Source: Streptomyces sp. Je 1-79 (GTDB lineage: Bacteria; Actinomycetota; Actinomycetes; Streptomycetales; Streptomycetaceae). From it: a DNA stretch of 64,000 nucleotides. How positions within the stretch are numbered: position 1 is the first letter of the stretch; each line of letters begins with the position of its first letter. The position numbers and the translations under genes are program-made. The notes under the pieces were generated by a model. That model worked only from the letters and a program-made list of their open reading frames with translations. It searched no databases and was not told where the DNA came from. Location of the stretch: NCBI RefSeq assembly GCF_025195125.1, contig NZ_JAMGSL010000004.1, positions 434,001 to 498,000 of the forward strand, given 5' to 3'. This document shows, one piece after another, positions 16,434 through 25,929 of this stretch.

Positions 16434-17030
16434 TCAGCGAAGGCCACGCTTCTCGCGTTCGGCTTCGATCAGCTCCTCCATGAGTTCCTCCGGGTCCACC
16501 CTGTACTCGGTGTCATCGAGGGCGTCGTAGTCCCGGGTGCTCAGCGGTAGGCCGATCTCGGCGAGCTCGGCGGCCAGTTGGGTGAACGCGATGCGCTCGT
16601 CGGGCTCGTCCCGGTTGCTTGCCCGCTCGGCAGCGGCTCCCTCGGTCAGGGTGAGGCCGACCAGGCTCCAGAAGGTGAACTCGGTGTCGAGCTCTGTGAG
16701 ATGCCAGGCGCGGTCCGCGGGTTCGTCGGGGTGCAGCCAGTAGCCGATCCACCCCTTTCCGCCCTTCGCCACGAGCTTGACGTACGTGGCCATCTCCGCG
16801 GCTGCGGCGTTGACGGCCTGCATCTCCGGGTCCGCGAGTTCGTTCTCGCTCAGATAGCTGGTGTCCAGGAGCGGGTGGACCTCTCCCGCCTCGAAGAAGT
16901 CGAGGTCGAGAAGGCGGGTGAAGTCGGTGCGGCCTTCCCACTGCGCCACCAGCAGAACGCGCAGATCGTCCGGTATCGGACGGCCGTCCAGCCGCTCACG
17001 GGAGAACTCCGCGAGCTGTTCGTCGTACAT
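16434..17030 (-). CDS. Hypothetical cytoplasmic protein
   Basis: 198 residues, acidic, with an alternation of helices and strands (IPDDLRVLLVAQWEGRTDF, ATYVKLVAKGGKGWIGYWLHP, FTFWSLVGLTLTEGAA) and a highly acidic C-terminal third ending EELIEAEREKRGLR. The GWIGYWLHP core and overall size recall SMI1/KNR4 (SUKH-like) immunity proteins, but I cannot confirm this. ATG 17030 has GGAGAG seven bases upstream. No toxin gene is visible beside it. Confidence 0.6.
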   Translation of the reverse strand: MYDEQLAEFSRERLDGRPIPDDLRVLLVAQWEGRTDFTRLLDLDFFEAGEVHPLLDTSYLSENELADPEMQAVNAAAAEMATYVKLVAKGGKGWIGYWLHPDEPADRAWHLTELDTEFTFWSLVGLTLTEGAAAERASNRDEPDERIAFTQLAAELAEIGLPLSTRDYDALDDTEYRVDPEELMEELIEAEREKRGLR

Positions 17031-17499
17031 GCATGCTCTCCAGAGGCCGAGGCAAGATTCTCACGTCAACGTAACAGCGGTGTCTGACAAAGAGGCTGGG
17101 TGGCGACAGCCGACCACGGCATGGGATGCGTCGCCCAGTGCCGCGGCGCTCGGCCATCACGCGGGAGCCTGGCGTCGCGGCTGCTGCCGCGGGACCGGCC
17201 AACCCTGCTCCGCCGGGGCCCCCTTCAAGGTCGAGTGGCATCGGATGAGAGGTCGAGAGATCACGAGTTGGGGTCGCGCGTCGAAGACGGCCGCATCGTC
17301 ACGGAGTTCGCCGATCGCGACGAGACACGCAGCAACGCCTGCTGTTGTTGGCTGCACGGAGGTTGTGTCCGGGAGTGCGAGGACGACGAATGACGCGAGG
17401 CCGCGACGTCAGCGGCTCGACCAGGGGGAGCACCCCGGAGGCGGACGCAGCCCACGCCGGCATCGTGCACCTTGGTACGCGGCCCCCGCGTGCAGCGCC
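17031..17499. other. Intergenic region, possible gene remnants
   Basis: About 470 bases without a supported gene. A plus-strand frame at about 17250-17393 has coding-like third-position GC (RVEDGRIVTEFADRDETRS) but no credible start or family and ends in a Cys-rich run. It may be the tail of a decayed gene. Confidence 0.4.
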
Positions 17500-17817
17500 C
17501 TACATGATGTTCCCCGCGGACGAGTGCGGCTCGGCGAGGAGTTCGAGGAGGCCGGCGATCTCCTGCCCTGCTTCGGCGGGATGCCGGAACGCGGCACCGG
17601 GGACCAGGGTGTAGCGGTTGCGCCGTCCGTCGCGGGTCCGCGTGATGTACCCGGCCGCTTCCAGGTCGGCGACGATCGCCTGCACGGTGCGATCGGTCAC
17701 GCCGCAGTACGCCGCGACGTCCCGCAGTCGCACGCCGGGGTCCCGGGAGAGCGCCAGTAGTACGCGGGCGTGATTGGTGAGGAACGTCCACTCCGTATGA
17801 TCTCCCTTGGCAGCCAT
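17500..17817 (-). CDS. Small winged-helix transcriptional regulator
   Basis: 105 residues with a MarR/ArsR-like winged helix: TEWTFLTNHARVLLALSRDP, VRLRDVAAYCGVTDRTVQAI (recognition helix about 33-52), DLEAAGYITRTRDGRRNRYTL (wing). The end, AEAGQEIAGLLELLAEP, is a possible dimer helix. Such short stand-alone wHTH proteins usually regulate a neighbour; the only close divergent gene is the NADAR protein gene at 18194, with about 375 bases between them. ATG 17817 is the first start in frame. Confidence 0.75.
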   Translation of the reverse strand: MAAKGDHTEWTFLTNHARVLLALSRDPGVRLRDVAAYCGVTDRTVQAIVADLEAAGYITRTRDGRRNRYTLVPGAAFRHPAEAGQEIAGLLELLAEPHSSAGNIM

Positions 17818-18007
17818 ACCCCCATACTGCCCTCAGTCGTTCCATACGCGAAGTAGGTTTCACGTAACTGCTGACGTATGACGTACGGCGGTGCGCAGCA
17901 CTCGATGCAGGCCTTTCGCGCGCCCGGCGGCGTTGGCCGTGACGTTCCTCATCGGCCGGGGCACCGTCACGGACCTGTGCGGCCCTCCCTCCTGCACGGA
18001 CCGACCG

Positions 18008-18090
18008 CTTGTGACGGCGGCCGGGCCGGCGTCGTCCTCGACCTCTCGGAGGTCGCCTTCGGCGACTTCACGGGCGCGTCAGGCAAACCG
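18008..18090 (+). pseudogene. Possible remnant of a STAS (anti-sigma antagonist) domain
   Basis: This short stretch translates to GGRAGVVLDLSEVAFGDFTG, which resembles the central strand and phospho-site loop of STAS-domain antagonists (usual pattern VVVDLS-V-F-DSTG). The sequence before and after is out of frame or unrelated, so if real it is a decayed fragment. The similarity is short and could be chance. Confidence 0.25.
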
Positions 18091-18140
18091 GGCAGTCGGG
18101 CCAGGGGGCCCTTCCCGGCCGGCGCGGAGCGTCAGGTGAT

Positions 18141-18155
18141 CTCTCCCCGGGAGAG
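18141..18155. promoter_or_regulatory. 15-bp palindrome upstream of the NADAR gene
   Basis: CTCTCCC-C-GGGAGAG is a perfect 7+7 palindrome, 39 bases before the ATG at 18194. A CACAAT hexamer (18182-18187) six bases before the ATG could be the -10 of a leaderless transcript, which would put the palindrome just upstream of the -35 region, a usual place for an operator. Confidence 0.4.
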
Positions 18156-18193
18156 CCAGGTCCACTCGGCGGCCCCTGCGGCACAATCACGGG

Positions 18194-19312
18194 ATGATCG
18201 GCAGACGACTCACCTATCGCACCGTGGACGGCGTCCGCATACCCGGAACCTGGCGGCACGTCTTCATCCGCAACGGCAGGTACTTCCTCACCGACCTCCG
18301 CATCTATGCCGACGGACTCATCGACTGCTGGGGCCTGGTCACCCTCGAGGAGTTCGAGGAGAAGGTCCGGACCGGCTGGGTGGCCACCACCCTCCCGGAC
18401 GGCGCCCAGGCATCCGCGCACGGTCTGGCGCGCTGGACGTTCAGCGAGCCGCGAAGCCTGCTCACCCCTGAAATGCTGGTCGCCGAAGTCCGCGACACCA
18501 TCGACCGGCTGAACCAGCGTCCCGACTCGATCGGCCGGTGCCTGGCCGCCGTCGACGCCTTCCTCGCAGATCGGACAGAGGAGAACCGGGCCGCGGCACA
18601 CGCCGCGTTCCTGGCCGTCCCGGCGTCACGGCGCCGCTACGTGCTGGGCGACATGGACACCAAGGACTGGCCGCTGCGGGTTCTTGTGGCAGGGCCCGGA
18701 GGCCGGACCTACCTGCCGAGTGACCCGCCGGTGTCACAGGAGAGCTACGACAGGGCCCTCGCGTACTTCGAGGAGCGCACCCGCTGGAGTACGGAGCGGG
18801 GCACGTACGTCCCAGCAGACGGACCGGCGGCCCCGCACGCCCCGGCGGTCCGGCTCAGCCACTCGTTGTCGAACGAGCCGGTGGCCGATCCCGGTCACCT
18901 CGGACTGCGCAACGACTACCCCGCACCCATCTCCGTCGGGGAGGTCGTCTACCCCTCCGTGGCCCACGCCTACTGGGCCCTGTCGGTGACTCGGCCGGAG
19001 TCCCGCAGCGCGATCGCGGCAGCGGACACCGCTGCCGCAGCACACAAGCTCGCGGCTGCGACAGCTCGCCGTGAGAACTGGGAGCACGTCCGCGCCGCCG
19101 TCATGACCCGCCTGCTCCGCGCCAAGTACGACCAGCATCCCGAACTGGCAGAGATCCTGCTGGCGACGGACGGCGCCACCGTGGTCTACGACGATGTGGA
19201 TTCGGCCTTCTGGGGTGACAATGCCGGCCGCGGCCGCAACTGGACCGGCCGACTCCTCGAACTTGTCCGCTCCGAACTGCGCATGAGACAGAACGGGATC
19301 CCGGGGCTGTGA
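18194..19312 (+). CDS. NADAR-domain protein with uncharacterised N-terminal half
   Basis: 372 residues. The last ~150 match the NADAR/YbiA-RibX fold: GEVVYPSVAHAYWALSV, a helical middle, ATVVYDDVDSAFWG and the closing GRGRNWTGRLLELVRSEL with its GRN-x2-G-LL signature. NADAR enzymes are N-glycosidases acting on ribose-linked products, including riboflavin-pathway intermediates and ADP-ribosylated guanine. The first ~200 residues (LTYRTVDGVRIPGTWRHVF, DGLIDCWGLVTLEEFEEKV) are a separate, mostly beta domain I do not recognise plus a helical linker. No DarT-like toxin is next to it. The start may be leaderless. Confidence 0.8.
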   Translation: MIGRRLTYRTVDGVRIPGTWRHVFIRNGRYFLTDLRIYADGLIDCWGLVTLEEFEEKVRTGWVATTLPDGAQASAHGLARWTFSEPRSLLTPEMLVAEVRDTIDRLNQRPDSIGRCLAAVDAFLADRTEENRAAAHAAFLAVPASRRRYVLGDMDTKDWPLRVLVAGPGGRTYLPSDPPVSQESYDRALAYFEERTRWSTERGTYVPADGPAAPHAPAVRLSHSLSNEPVADPGHLGLRNDYPAPISVGEVVYPSVAHAYWALSVTRPESRSAIAAADTAAAAHKLAAATARRENWEHVRAAVMTRLLRAKYDQHPELAEILLATDGATVVYDDVDSAFWGDNAGRGRNWTGRLLELVRSELRMRQNGIPGL

Positions 19313-19424
19313 CCGGGCCGTGCGCCGGGAAGGGAGCATGGCGATGAGCGTACGGCTGCCGGTCGAACGTGGGCGGTCTGCCCCCGCGCCGGGCATCGGT
19401 TGCGGCGGTTGGCTTTCCGCCCCA

Positions 19425-19814
19425 TCAGAACGAGCCGACGCCGGATCCCGAACCATTGGGCGGCAGAAGGACGCCGTGGGCCGTGAACATCTCCGTGAGG
19501 CAGACGTACTGATCGGCGGTCAGCCGGTCGCGCTTCCAGAGCGCCTGTGCGGTCTGGATCGTACGGGCGATCGCGGACCGCAGCCCGCCCGGGCGTCCGG
19601 CGCTGAGCTCGTCGCCGCGCGGGGCGAAGGCCTCACGGACAAGTTTGTTCAAGGCACTGAACTCAGCGGCGGACAGCTTGGGCACGGCGGAGAGGTCGTA
19701 GGCACCGGTCGCCACCGCTGCGGCGGTGGTCTGCCGGATCGCGTCCAGCGTCCGCTCGGGCAGCCGGGATGCCGTGGTGACGAAGGCCGCCACCTCAGGC
19801 GGAACCATGGACAT
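19425..19814 (-). CDS. Hypothetical small helical protein
   Basis: 129 residues, predicted mainly helical (PPEVAAFVTTASRLPERTLD, LSAAEFSALNKLVREAF, LRSAIARTIQTAQALWKRD) with a Gly/Ser tail. No signal peptide, membrane helix or motif I can name. It is oriented toward the NADAR gene end (convergent). ATG 19814 or the ATG two codons later could start it; no strong ribosome-binding site is visible. Confidence 0.5.
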   Translation of the reverse strand: MSMVPPEVAAFVTTASRLPERTLDAIRQTTAAAVATGAYDLSAVPKLSAAEFSALNKLVREAFAPRGDELSAGRPGGLRSAIARTIQTAQALWKRDRLTADQYVCLTEMFTAHGVLLPPNGSGSGVGSF

Positions 19815-20113
19815 GCGCCCACGGCCTACGTGCGCGTGGCGAGCGGGATCGTTGCCGCAGCGTCGGAGTGACGGTGGTCACGAGGGATCTTGGGGGAGTG
19901 CTGCGTAGGCTTGTGGGGTCGTCGCGGTGGGGCAGGAGAGGATGCGAAGCTCCTGGTTCGCCTGACGATGCGTCAGTAAAGTCGGCAAGTGGTCAGCATG
20001 AGTCCTGAAACGCCTGGGGACGGCTGTCCGGACTTGCGACTCGTTGTAGGGTGTGGAAACAGCCCTTGACCTGCAAAAACGCAGGCAGGGAGCCTATGTC
20101 CAGGAGTACCTCG
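19815..20113. other. Intergenic region upstream of panD
   Basis: About 300 bases with no gene. The right end has an AGGAG Shine-Dalgarno (20102-20106) for panD; nothing else stands out. Confidence 0.5.
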
Positions 20114-20539
20114 ATGATACGTACGATGTTCAAGTCCAAGATCCACCGTGCCACCGTGACCCAGGCTGATCTGCACTACGTCGGTTCCGTGACCGTCGAC
20201 GCCGATCTGATGGACGCGGCCGATCTGCTCCCCGGGGAGCTCGTCCACATCGTCGACATCGACAACGGGGCGCGCCTGGAGACCTACGTCATCGAGGGCG
20301 AGCGCGGCTCCGGGGTGATCGGGATCAACGGCGCCGCCGCGCACCTCGTGCACCCGGGCGACCTGGTGATTCTCATCAGTTACGCCCAGGTCGAGGACGC
20401 CGAGGCGCGCGCGCTCGTTCCCCGTGTGGTGCATGTGGACGCGGACAACCGGATCGTGGAACTCGGCGCCGACGCCTCCGCGCCGGTGCCCGGGAGCGAC
20501 CAGCAGCGCAGCCCGCAGGCCGTCGCCGCGCACGCCTGA
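20114..20539 (+). CDS. panD: Aspartate 1-decarboxylase
   Basis: 141 residues matching PanD from the first residues ([19 protein letters not shown]). The enzyme decarboxylates L-aspartate to beta-alanine for pantothenate and CoA. The proenzyme cleaves itself between Gly24 and Ser25 (HYVGSVTVD), the serine becoming the pyruvoyl cofactor, and that site is intact. Also visible are Lys9, Arg54-type loop ([15 protein letters not shown]) and [17 protein letters not shown] 20114 has AGGAG eight bases upstream. The C-terminal ~15 residues ([12 protein letters not shown]) are an extra disordered tail. The next gene starts 27 bases later, so panD, GNAT and racemase may be one operon. Confidence 0.95.
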   Translation: MIRTMFKSKIHRATVTQADLHYVGSVTVDADLMDAADLLPGELVHIVDIDNGARLETYVIEGERGSGVIGINGAAAHLVHPGDLVILISYAQVEDAEARALVPRVVHVDADNRIVELGADASAPVPGSDQQRSPQAVAAHA

Positions 20540-20566
20540 CCGACCGCACGAGGGAGAGGTTCCCCG

Positions 20567-20914
20567 ATGGCCGACCTGGAGATCCGCGACGACCGGGAGA
20601 AGGGGCGCCTGGAGGCGTTCGAGGACGGGACGACGTACGTCGGCGTCATCGTCTACTTCGCCCTCCACGCCGAGCCCCACGCGCTCGTCGCCGTCCACAC
20701 GGTCGTGGAGGACGGGCACGAGGGCCAGGGCATCGCCGGAGCCCTCGTGCGGGAGTTCTACGCCGTCGCCGCCCGGGCGGGAGTCCCCGTCGTGCCCCTC
20801 TGCCCGTACGCCGCGAAGTGGGCCGCGAAGCACCCCGACGAGGCCCCCGTGCCTCCGGAGGACGTCGTGAGCGCGGCGAAGCTACAGCTCAAGGCCACCC
20901 CCGAGCTGTGGTGA
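20567..20914 (+). CDS. Small GNAT-fold N-acetyltransferase
   Basis: 115 residues of the short GNAT class (YidJ/YjdJ-like). It has the acetyl-CoA-binding motif as VVEDGHEGQGIAGALVREF (residues ~45-63) and the later strand VVPLCPYAAKW (with the Cys-Pro-Tyr typical of this class), followed by HPDE. Substrate unknown. The stop overlaps the next start (GTGA at 20911), so it is translationally coupled to the racemase-like gene. Confidence 0.85.
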   Translation: MADLEIRDDREKGRLEAFEDGTTYVGVIVYFALHAEPHALVAVHTVVEDGHEGQGIAGALVREFYAVAARAGVPVVPLCPYAAKWAAKHPDEAPVPPEDVVSAAKLQLKATPELW

Positions 20915-21621
20915 GCCTCGCCCTCCTGCACACCTCCGAGGCCCATGTGCCCGTCTTCGACGGGCTGCGCGACCGCCACCACCCCGGGCTCGCCCTGCGG
21001 CACCTCGTCGTCGAGGAACTGCTCGTACGGGCCCGGGCCGAGGGGCCGGAAGCCGTGGCCGGCGCCGTCCGTGACGTCCTCGCCGAGGCCGTCGCGGGCG
21101 GCGCCGAGGCCGTGCTCTGCACTTGCTCGACCCTCGGCGGTGTCGCCGAGCGGCATGCCGCGGAGCTCGGGGTGCCCGTGCTGCGGGTCGACCGTCCGAT
21201 GGCGGTGGAGGCCGTCCGCGCCTCGCGCGACGAGAGCGGGGACCGGCCGGCCGAGGCCCGGGGGAGCGAGGACCGGTCGGCCGAGGCCCGGGGGCGGGTC
21301 GTCGTCGTCGCGACCGTGGAGTCCACCCTCGCTCCCACGCTCGACCTGCTGCGCGAGGAGTCGGGGGACCGGACCCCGTCCGTCGCCACCGTGGTCGTCG
21401 ACGGCGCGTGGGAGCGCTTCCTGGCCGGAGACCGCGACGGCTACCTGGACGCGGTGGCGGCGGCCGTGGACCGCGTCGACCCCGCCGGCGAACCGGTGAT
21501 CGTCCTGGCCCAGGCCTCCATGGCCGACGCCACCGAGCGGACCACGACCCCGCTGACCGTCCTCTCCAGCCCCCGCCTCGGACTCGCCGCCGCGGCCACG
21601 GCCGTGTGCCGACACGGATGA
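20911..21621 (+). CDS. Aspartate/glutamate (hydantoin-type) racemase-family protein
   Basis: 236 residues with the two-lobed Asp/Glu racemase fold. The N-lobe cysteine loop is AVLCTCSTLGG (near 68-78). In the matching C-lobe position the sequence is VIVLAQASMAD, so the second catalytic Cys appears to be replaced by Ala-Ser; a one-base racemase, isomerase or lyase activity is therefore more likely than a two-Cys racemase. The middle carries two near-copies of RPAEARGS/RSAEARGR, a small in-frame duplication around 21236-21298. GTG 20911 overlaps the GNAT stop. Confidence 0.75.
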   Translation: MSLALLHTSEAHVPVFDGLRDRHHPGLALRHLVVEELLVRARAEGPEAVAGAVRDVLAEAVAGGAEAVLCTCSTLGGVAERHAAELGVPVLRVDRPMAVEAVRASRDESGDRPAEARGSEDRSAEARGRVVVVATVESTLAPTLDLLREESGDRTPSVATVVVDGAWERFLAGDRDGYLDAVAAAVDRVDPAGEPVIVLAQASMADATERTTTPLTVLSSPRLGLAAAATAVCRHG

Positions 21622-21715
21622 ATGGCCCCGGCGGGCGCGGGCACACGCTCCGGGAGAGCCTGGGGGGCGTACCGCCCCGTACGCCCCCGTACGCCCGTCG
21701 ACCGAGAGGCCCGAG

Positions 21716-21901
21716 ATGACCCAGCCCACCGTTCCGGTGCCGCCCTCGCCGATCCCGGCGCCCGGCCCGGTCCCGTCCCCACCGGCCCCGGTGCCCGAGC
21801 CGCCGCCGGTACCGCCGCCCAACCCGGTCCCGGAGCCGCCCCGCCCCGCCCCCGTACCGGAACCCGAACCTCAGCCCGAACCGGGGCCCGCCGGCCCGTG
21901 A
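21716..21901 (+). CDS. Small proline-rich protein
   Basis: 61 residues, of which more than half are Pro, arranged as PxPxP and PEPEP runs with Val, Ala and Glu; no hydrophobic helix or Cys. It would be an extended, disordered peptide. ATG 21716 has a GAGAG-type ribosome-binding site (GAGAGGCCCGAG) and the stop lies just before the promoter of the Rpf gene. Codon bias alone favours Pro-rich translations in this GC range, so it may not be real, but the start signal is reasonable. Confidence 0.5.
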   Translation: MTQPTVPVPPSPIPAPGPVPSPPAPVPEPPPVPPPNPVPEPPRPAPVPEPEPQPEPGPAGP

Positions 21902-24169
<2,268 letters not shown>

Positions 24170-24286
24170 ACATACAACGGTCTCTCTTCCGGGCGTTCAC
24201 GTCGTCGTACCTGGGAACGCCTTCGGACGTACTGCCGTGGGAGTACGGGACCGTGACGTACGCCGGGGGATGTACACCCGCGCAGG

Positions 24287-25003
24287 TCAGGAGGGGTGGA
24301 AAGCGACGTTTCCGGTATCCAGGTCGAAGCGGGCGCCCATGATCAGCGCCTTGTCGAACGCCTCATCCCGAGCCAGTCGGCGCCGGATCCGGGCCACATT
24401 GGCCCGCACGGTGTTCTCCACCCAGTCGCCCGGCAGCCCGCGCGCCGCGCGCGCGGCGGGGGCTAGCTCCTCCACGATCCGGGCGAGGTGTCCCCCGGCC
24501 GGTTTCCCGGTCCGTACGTACTCCACGGCGGCCGTCGCCGCCCCGCACCGCTCGTGCCCGAGCACCACGACCAGCGGTACGCCCAGCTCCTCGACCCCGA
24601 ACTGGATCGAGCCGAGCACCGCCTCGTCCAGGGCCTGCCCGGCCGACCGTATCGCCAGCAGATCGCCGAGCCCCTGGTCGAAGACGAGCTCCGGCGGCAC
24701 CCGCGAGTCGACGCAGCCCAGTATCAGCGCGAACGGATGCTGGGAGACGGCCACGGCCGCGCGCCGGGCCGCGTCCTCGTGCGGGTGGGTCTGCCGGAGG
24801 GCTGCGAACCGGGCGTTGCCCGCGCGGAGTTCGGCCAGTGCCCGGGCGGCGGTCGAAGGACCGTCGGCCGTACGAGCGTGTCCGACGGGAGCCGACGCGC
24901 GCGCGGACGGCGCGCCGGCTGTCAGCGCCGCCGCCGCTGTGAGGGCAAGTACCGTGCGACGAGCGGGAGTTGAAGAGGCCGAGAGGGCAGGGGGAGTGGT
25001 CAT
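24287..25003 (-). CDS. Exported beta-class carbonic anhydrase
   Basis: 238 residues. The N-terminus has a twin-Arg signal (TPARRTVLALTAAAALTAG), so the enzyme is probably exported folded through Tat. The mature part has the zinc ligands of beta-carbonic anhydrase: Cys in LILGCVDSRVPPE (near 98) and HERCGA (near 148), with the Asp-Arg pair that switches zinc coordination. It interconverts CO2 and bicarbonate outside the membrane. ATG 25003 follows GGAG-type sequence. It is divergent from the FhuF-like gene. Confidence 0.9.
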   Translation of the reverse strand: MTTPPALSASSTPARRTVLALTAAAALTAGAPSARASAPVGHARTADGPSTAARALAELRAGNARFAALRQTHPHEDAARRAAVAVSQHPFALILGCVDSRVPPELVFDQGLGDLLAIRSAGQALDEAVLGSIQFGVEELGVPLVVVLGHERCGAATAAVEYVRTGKPAGGHLARIVEELAPAARAARGLPGDWVENTVRANVARIRRRLARDEAFDKALIMGARFDLDTGNVAFHPS

Positions 25004-25137
25004 GGGCCCGAGCGTTACGGTGATCCCGGGTCACCGGCCACGACTTGGCCCGGTCATGACCCGATCATGACCTCGGACGGCCCGAGTCTTTCCGTCGCCC
25101 ATACCCGGGCGCGCGACGATGCCAGGAGGCGGTGGCG

Positions 25138-25866
25138 GTGGATCTCGTCGAGAGCGGTTCCGTGGGGGGCTTCTTCGCCCTGCGGACGACCGCGCCGGAG
25201 ACGGGCGGCGCGGCGCACGTACCGCTCGCTCGTCTGTACGCGGGGGAGACAGGCCCTCTCGCCGCCCGGGTCGACCGGGTCGGGGCCCGCCTCGGCGCGC
25301 CCGAGCGTCGGGTCGCCGCCTCCATCGCCCACCTCGGGCTCGCGGCCCGGCTCTGGTCGATCGCGCTCGGCCCGGCCGCCCTGTTCGGCCGCTTCCCGGA
25401 CCTCGACCCGGCGGAGCTGTCCTGGGACGGCGCCCTGACCTCGCCCGACGACCTGTGGTGGGCGGGCACGGCCACCCGCCCCGCCACCGTGGACGACCTG
25501 CGCGAGGCCGTCCAGACCGCCCACCTCGTCCCGCTGCACGAGGCCTTCCGCCGCGACGGGCGGATCTCGCCCCGGCTGCTCTGGGGGAACGCCGGGTCGG
25601 CCCTCGCCGGAGCGCTGCGCGAGCTCACCCGCTGGGCCCGCGCCCGGGGCCGCCCCGAGGTGGCCGCCCGCGCGGGCGAGCTCGTCTCCGGCCTCTTCGC
25701 CCACCCCGACCTGGTCGGCACCGTCCGGGGCCCCGCCCTTCGCCGGACCTCCTGCTGCCTCTACTACCGCTGCCCGAGCGGTGGGCTGTGCGGCGACTGT
25801 GTGTTCGACCACGCTCCCGTGCGCGGAGGGTCCACGGGTTTGGAGACAGGGCCTCCCGCTCCGTAA
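25138..25866 (+). CDS. (2Fe-2S)-binding FhuF-like ferric-siderophore reductase family protein
   Basis: About 242 residues, soluble. The C-terminal motif RRTSCCLYYRCPSGGLCGDC (about 201-220) gives the Cys-Cys-x10-Cys-x2-Cys arrangement that binds an unusual 2Fe-2S cluster in FhuF-type ferric reductases, enzymes that release iron from siderophores. The rest is helical with Ala/Arg/Leu. GTG 25138 is preferred to GTG 25132 because AGGAGG (25124-25129) is then eight bases away rather than two. No siderophore uptake genes are visible next to it. Confidence 0.85.
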   Translation: MDLVESGSVGGFFALRTTAPETGGAAHVPLARLYAGETGPLAARVDRVGARLGAPERRVAASIAHLGLAARLWSIALGPAALFGRFPDLDPAELSWDGALTSPDDLWWAGTATRPATVDDLREAVQTAHLVPLHEAFRRDGRISPRLLWGNAGSALAGALRELTRWARARGRPEVAARAGELVSGLFAHPDLVGTVRGPALRRTSCCLYYRCPSGGLCGDCVFDHAPVRGGSTGLETGPPAP

Positions 25867-25867
25867 A

Positions 25868-25919
25868 GTTCCTCTTTTGGAACGACTCCAACGACTCCAA
25901 CGACTCGCGACAGAGGAAC
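25868..25919 (+). repeat. Inverted repeat enclosing three 9-bp tandem repeats, upstream of the SDR gene
   Basis: GTTCCTCT (25868-25875) and AGAGGAAC (25912-25919) are perfect complements. Between them AACGACTCC, AACGACTCC, AACGACTCG repeat head to tail at 25881-25907. The SDR start codon is 11 bases after the right arm, so the hairpin would cover its leader. Probably regulatory. Confidence 0.6.
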
Positions 25920-25929
25920 GGCAGAGGCC

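Noticed and set aside
17250..17393. Short plus-strand frame with coding-like base use
   Set aside because: No start, no ribosome-binding site and no family; listed only as a possible remnant.
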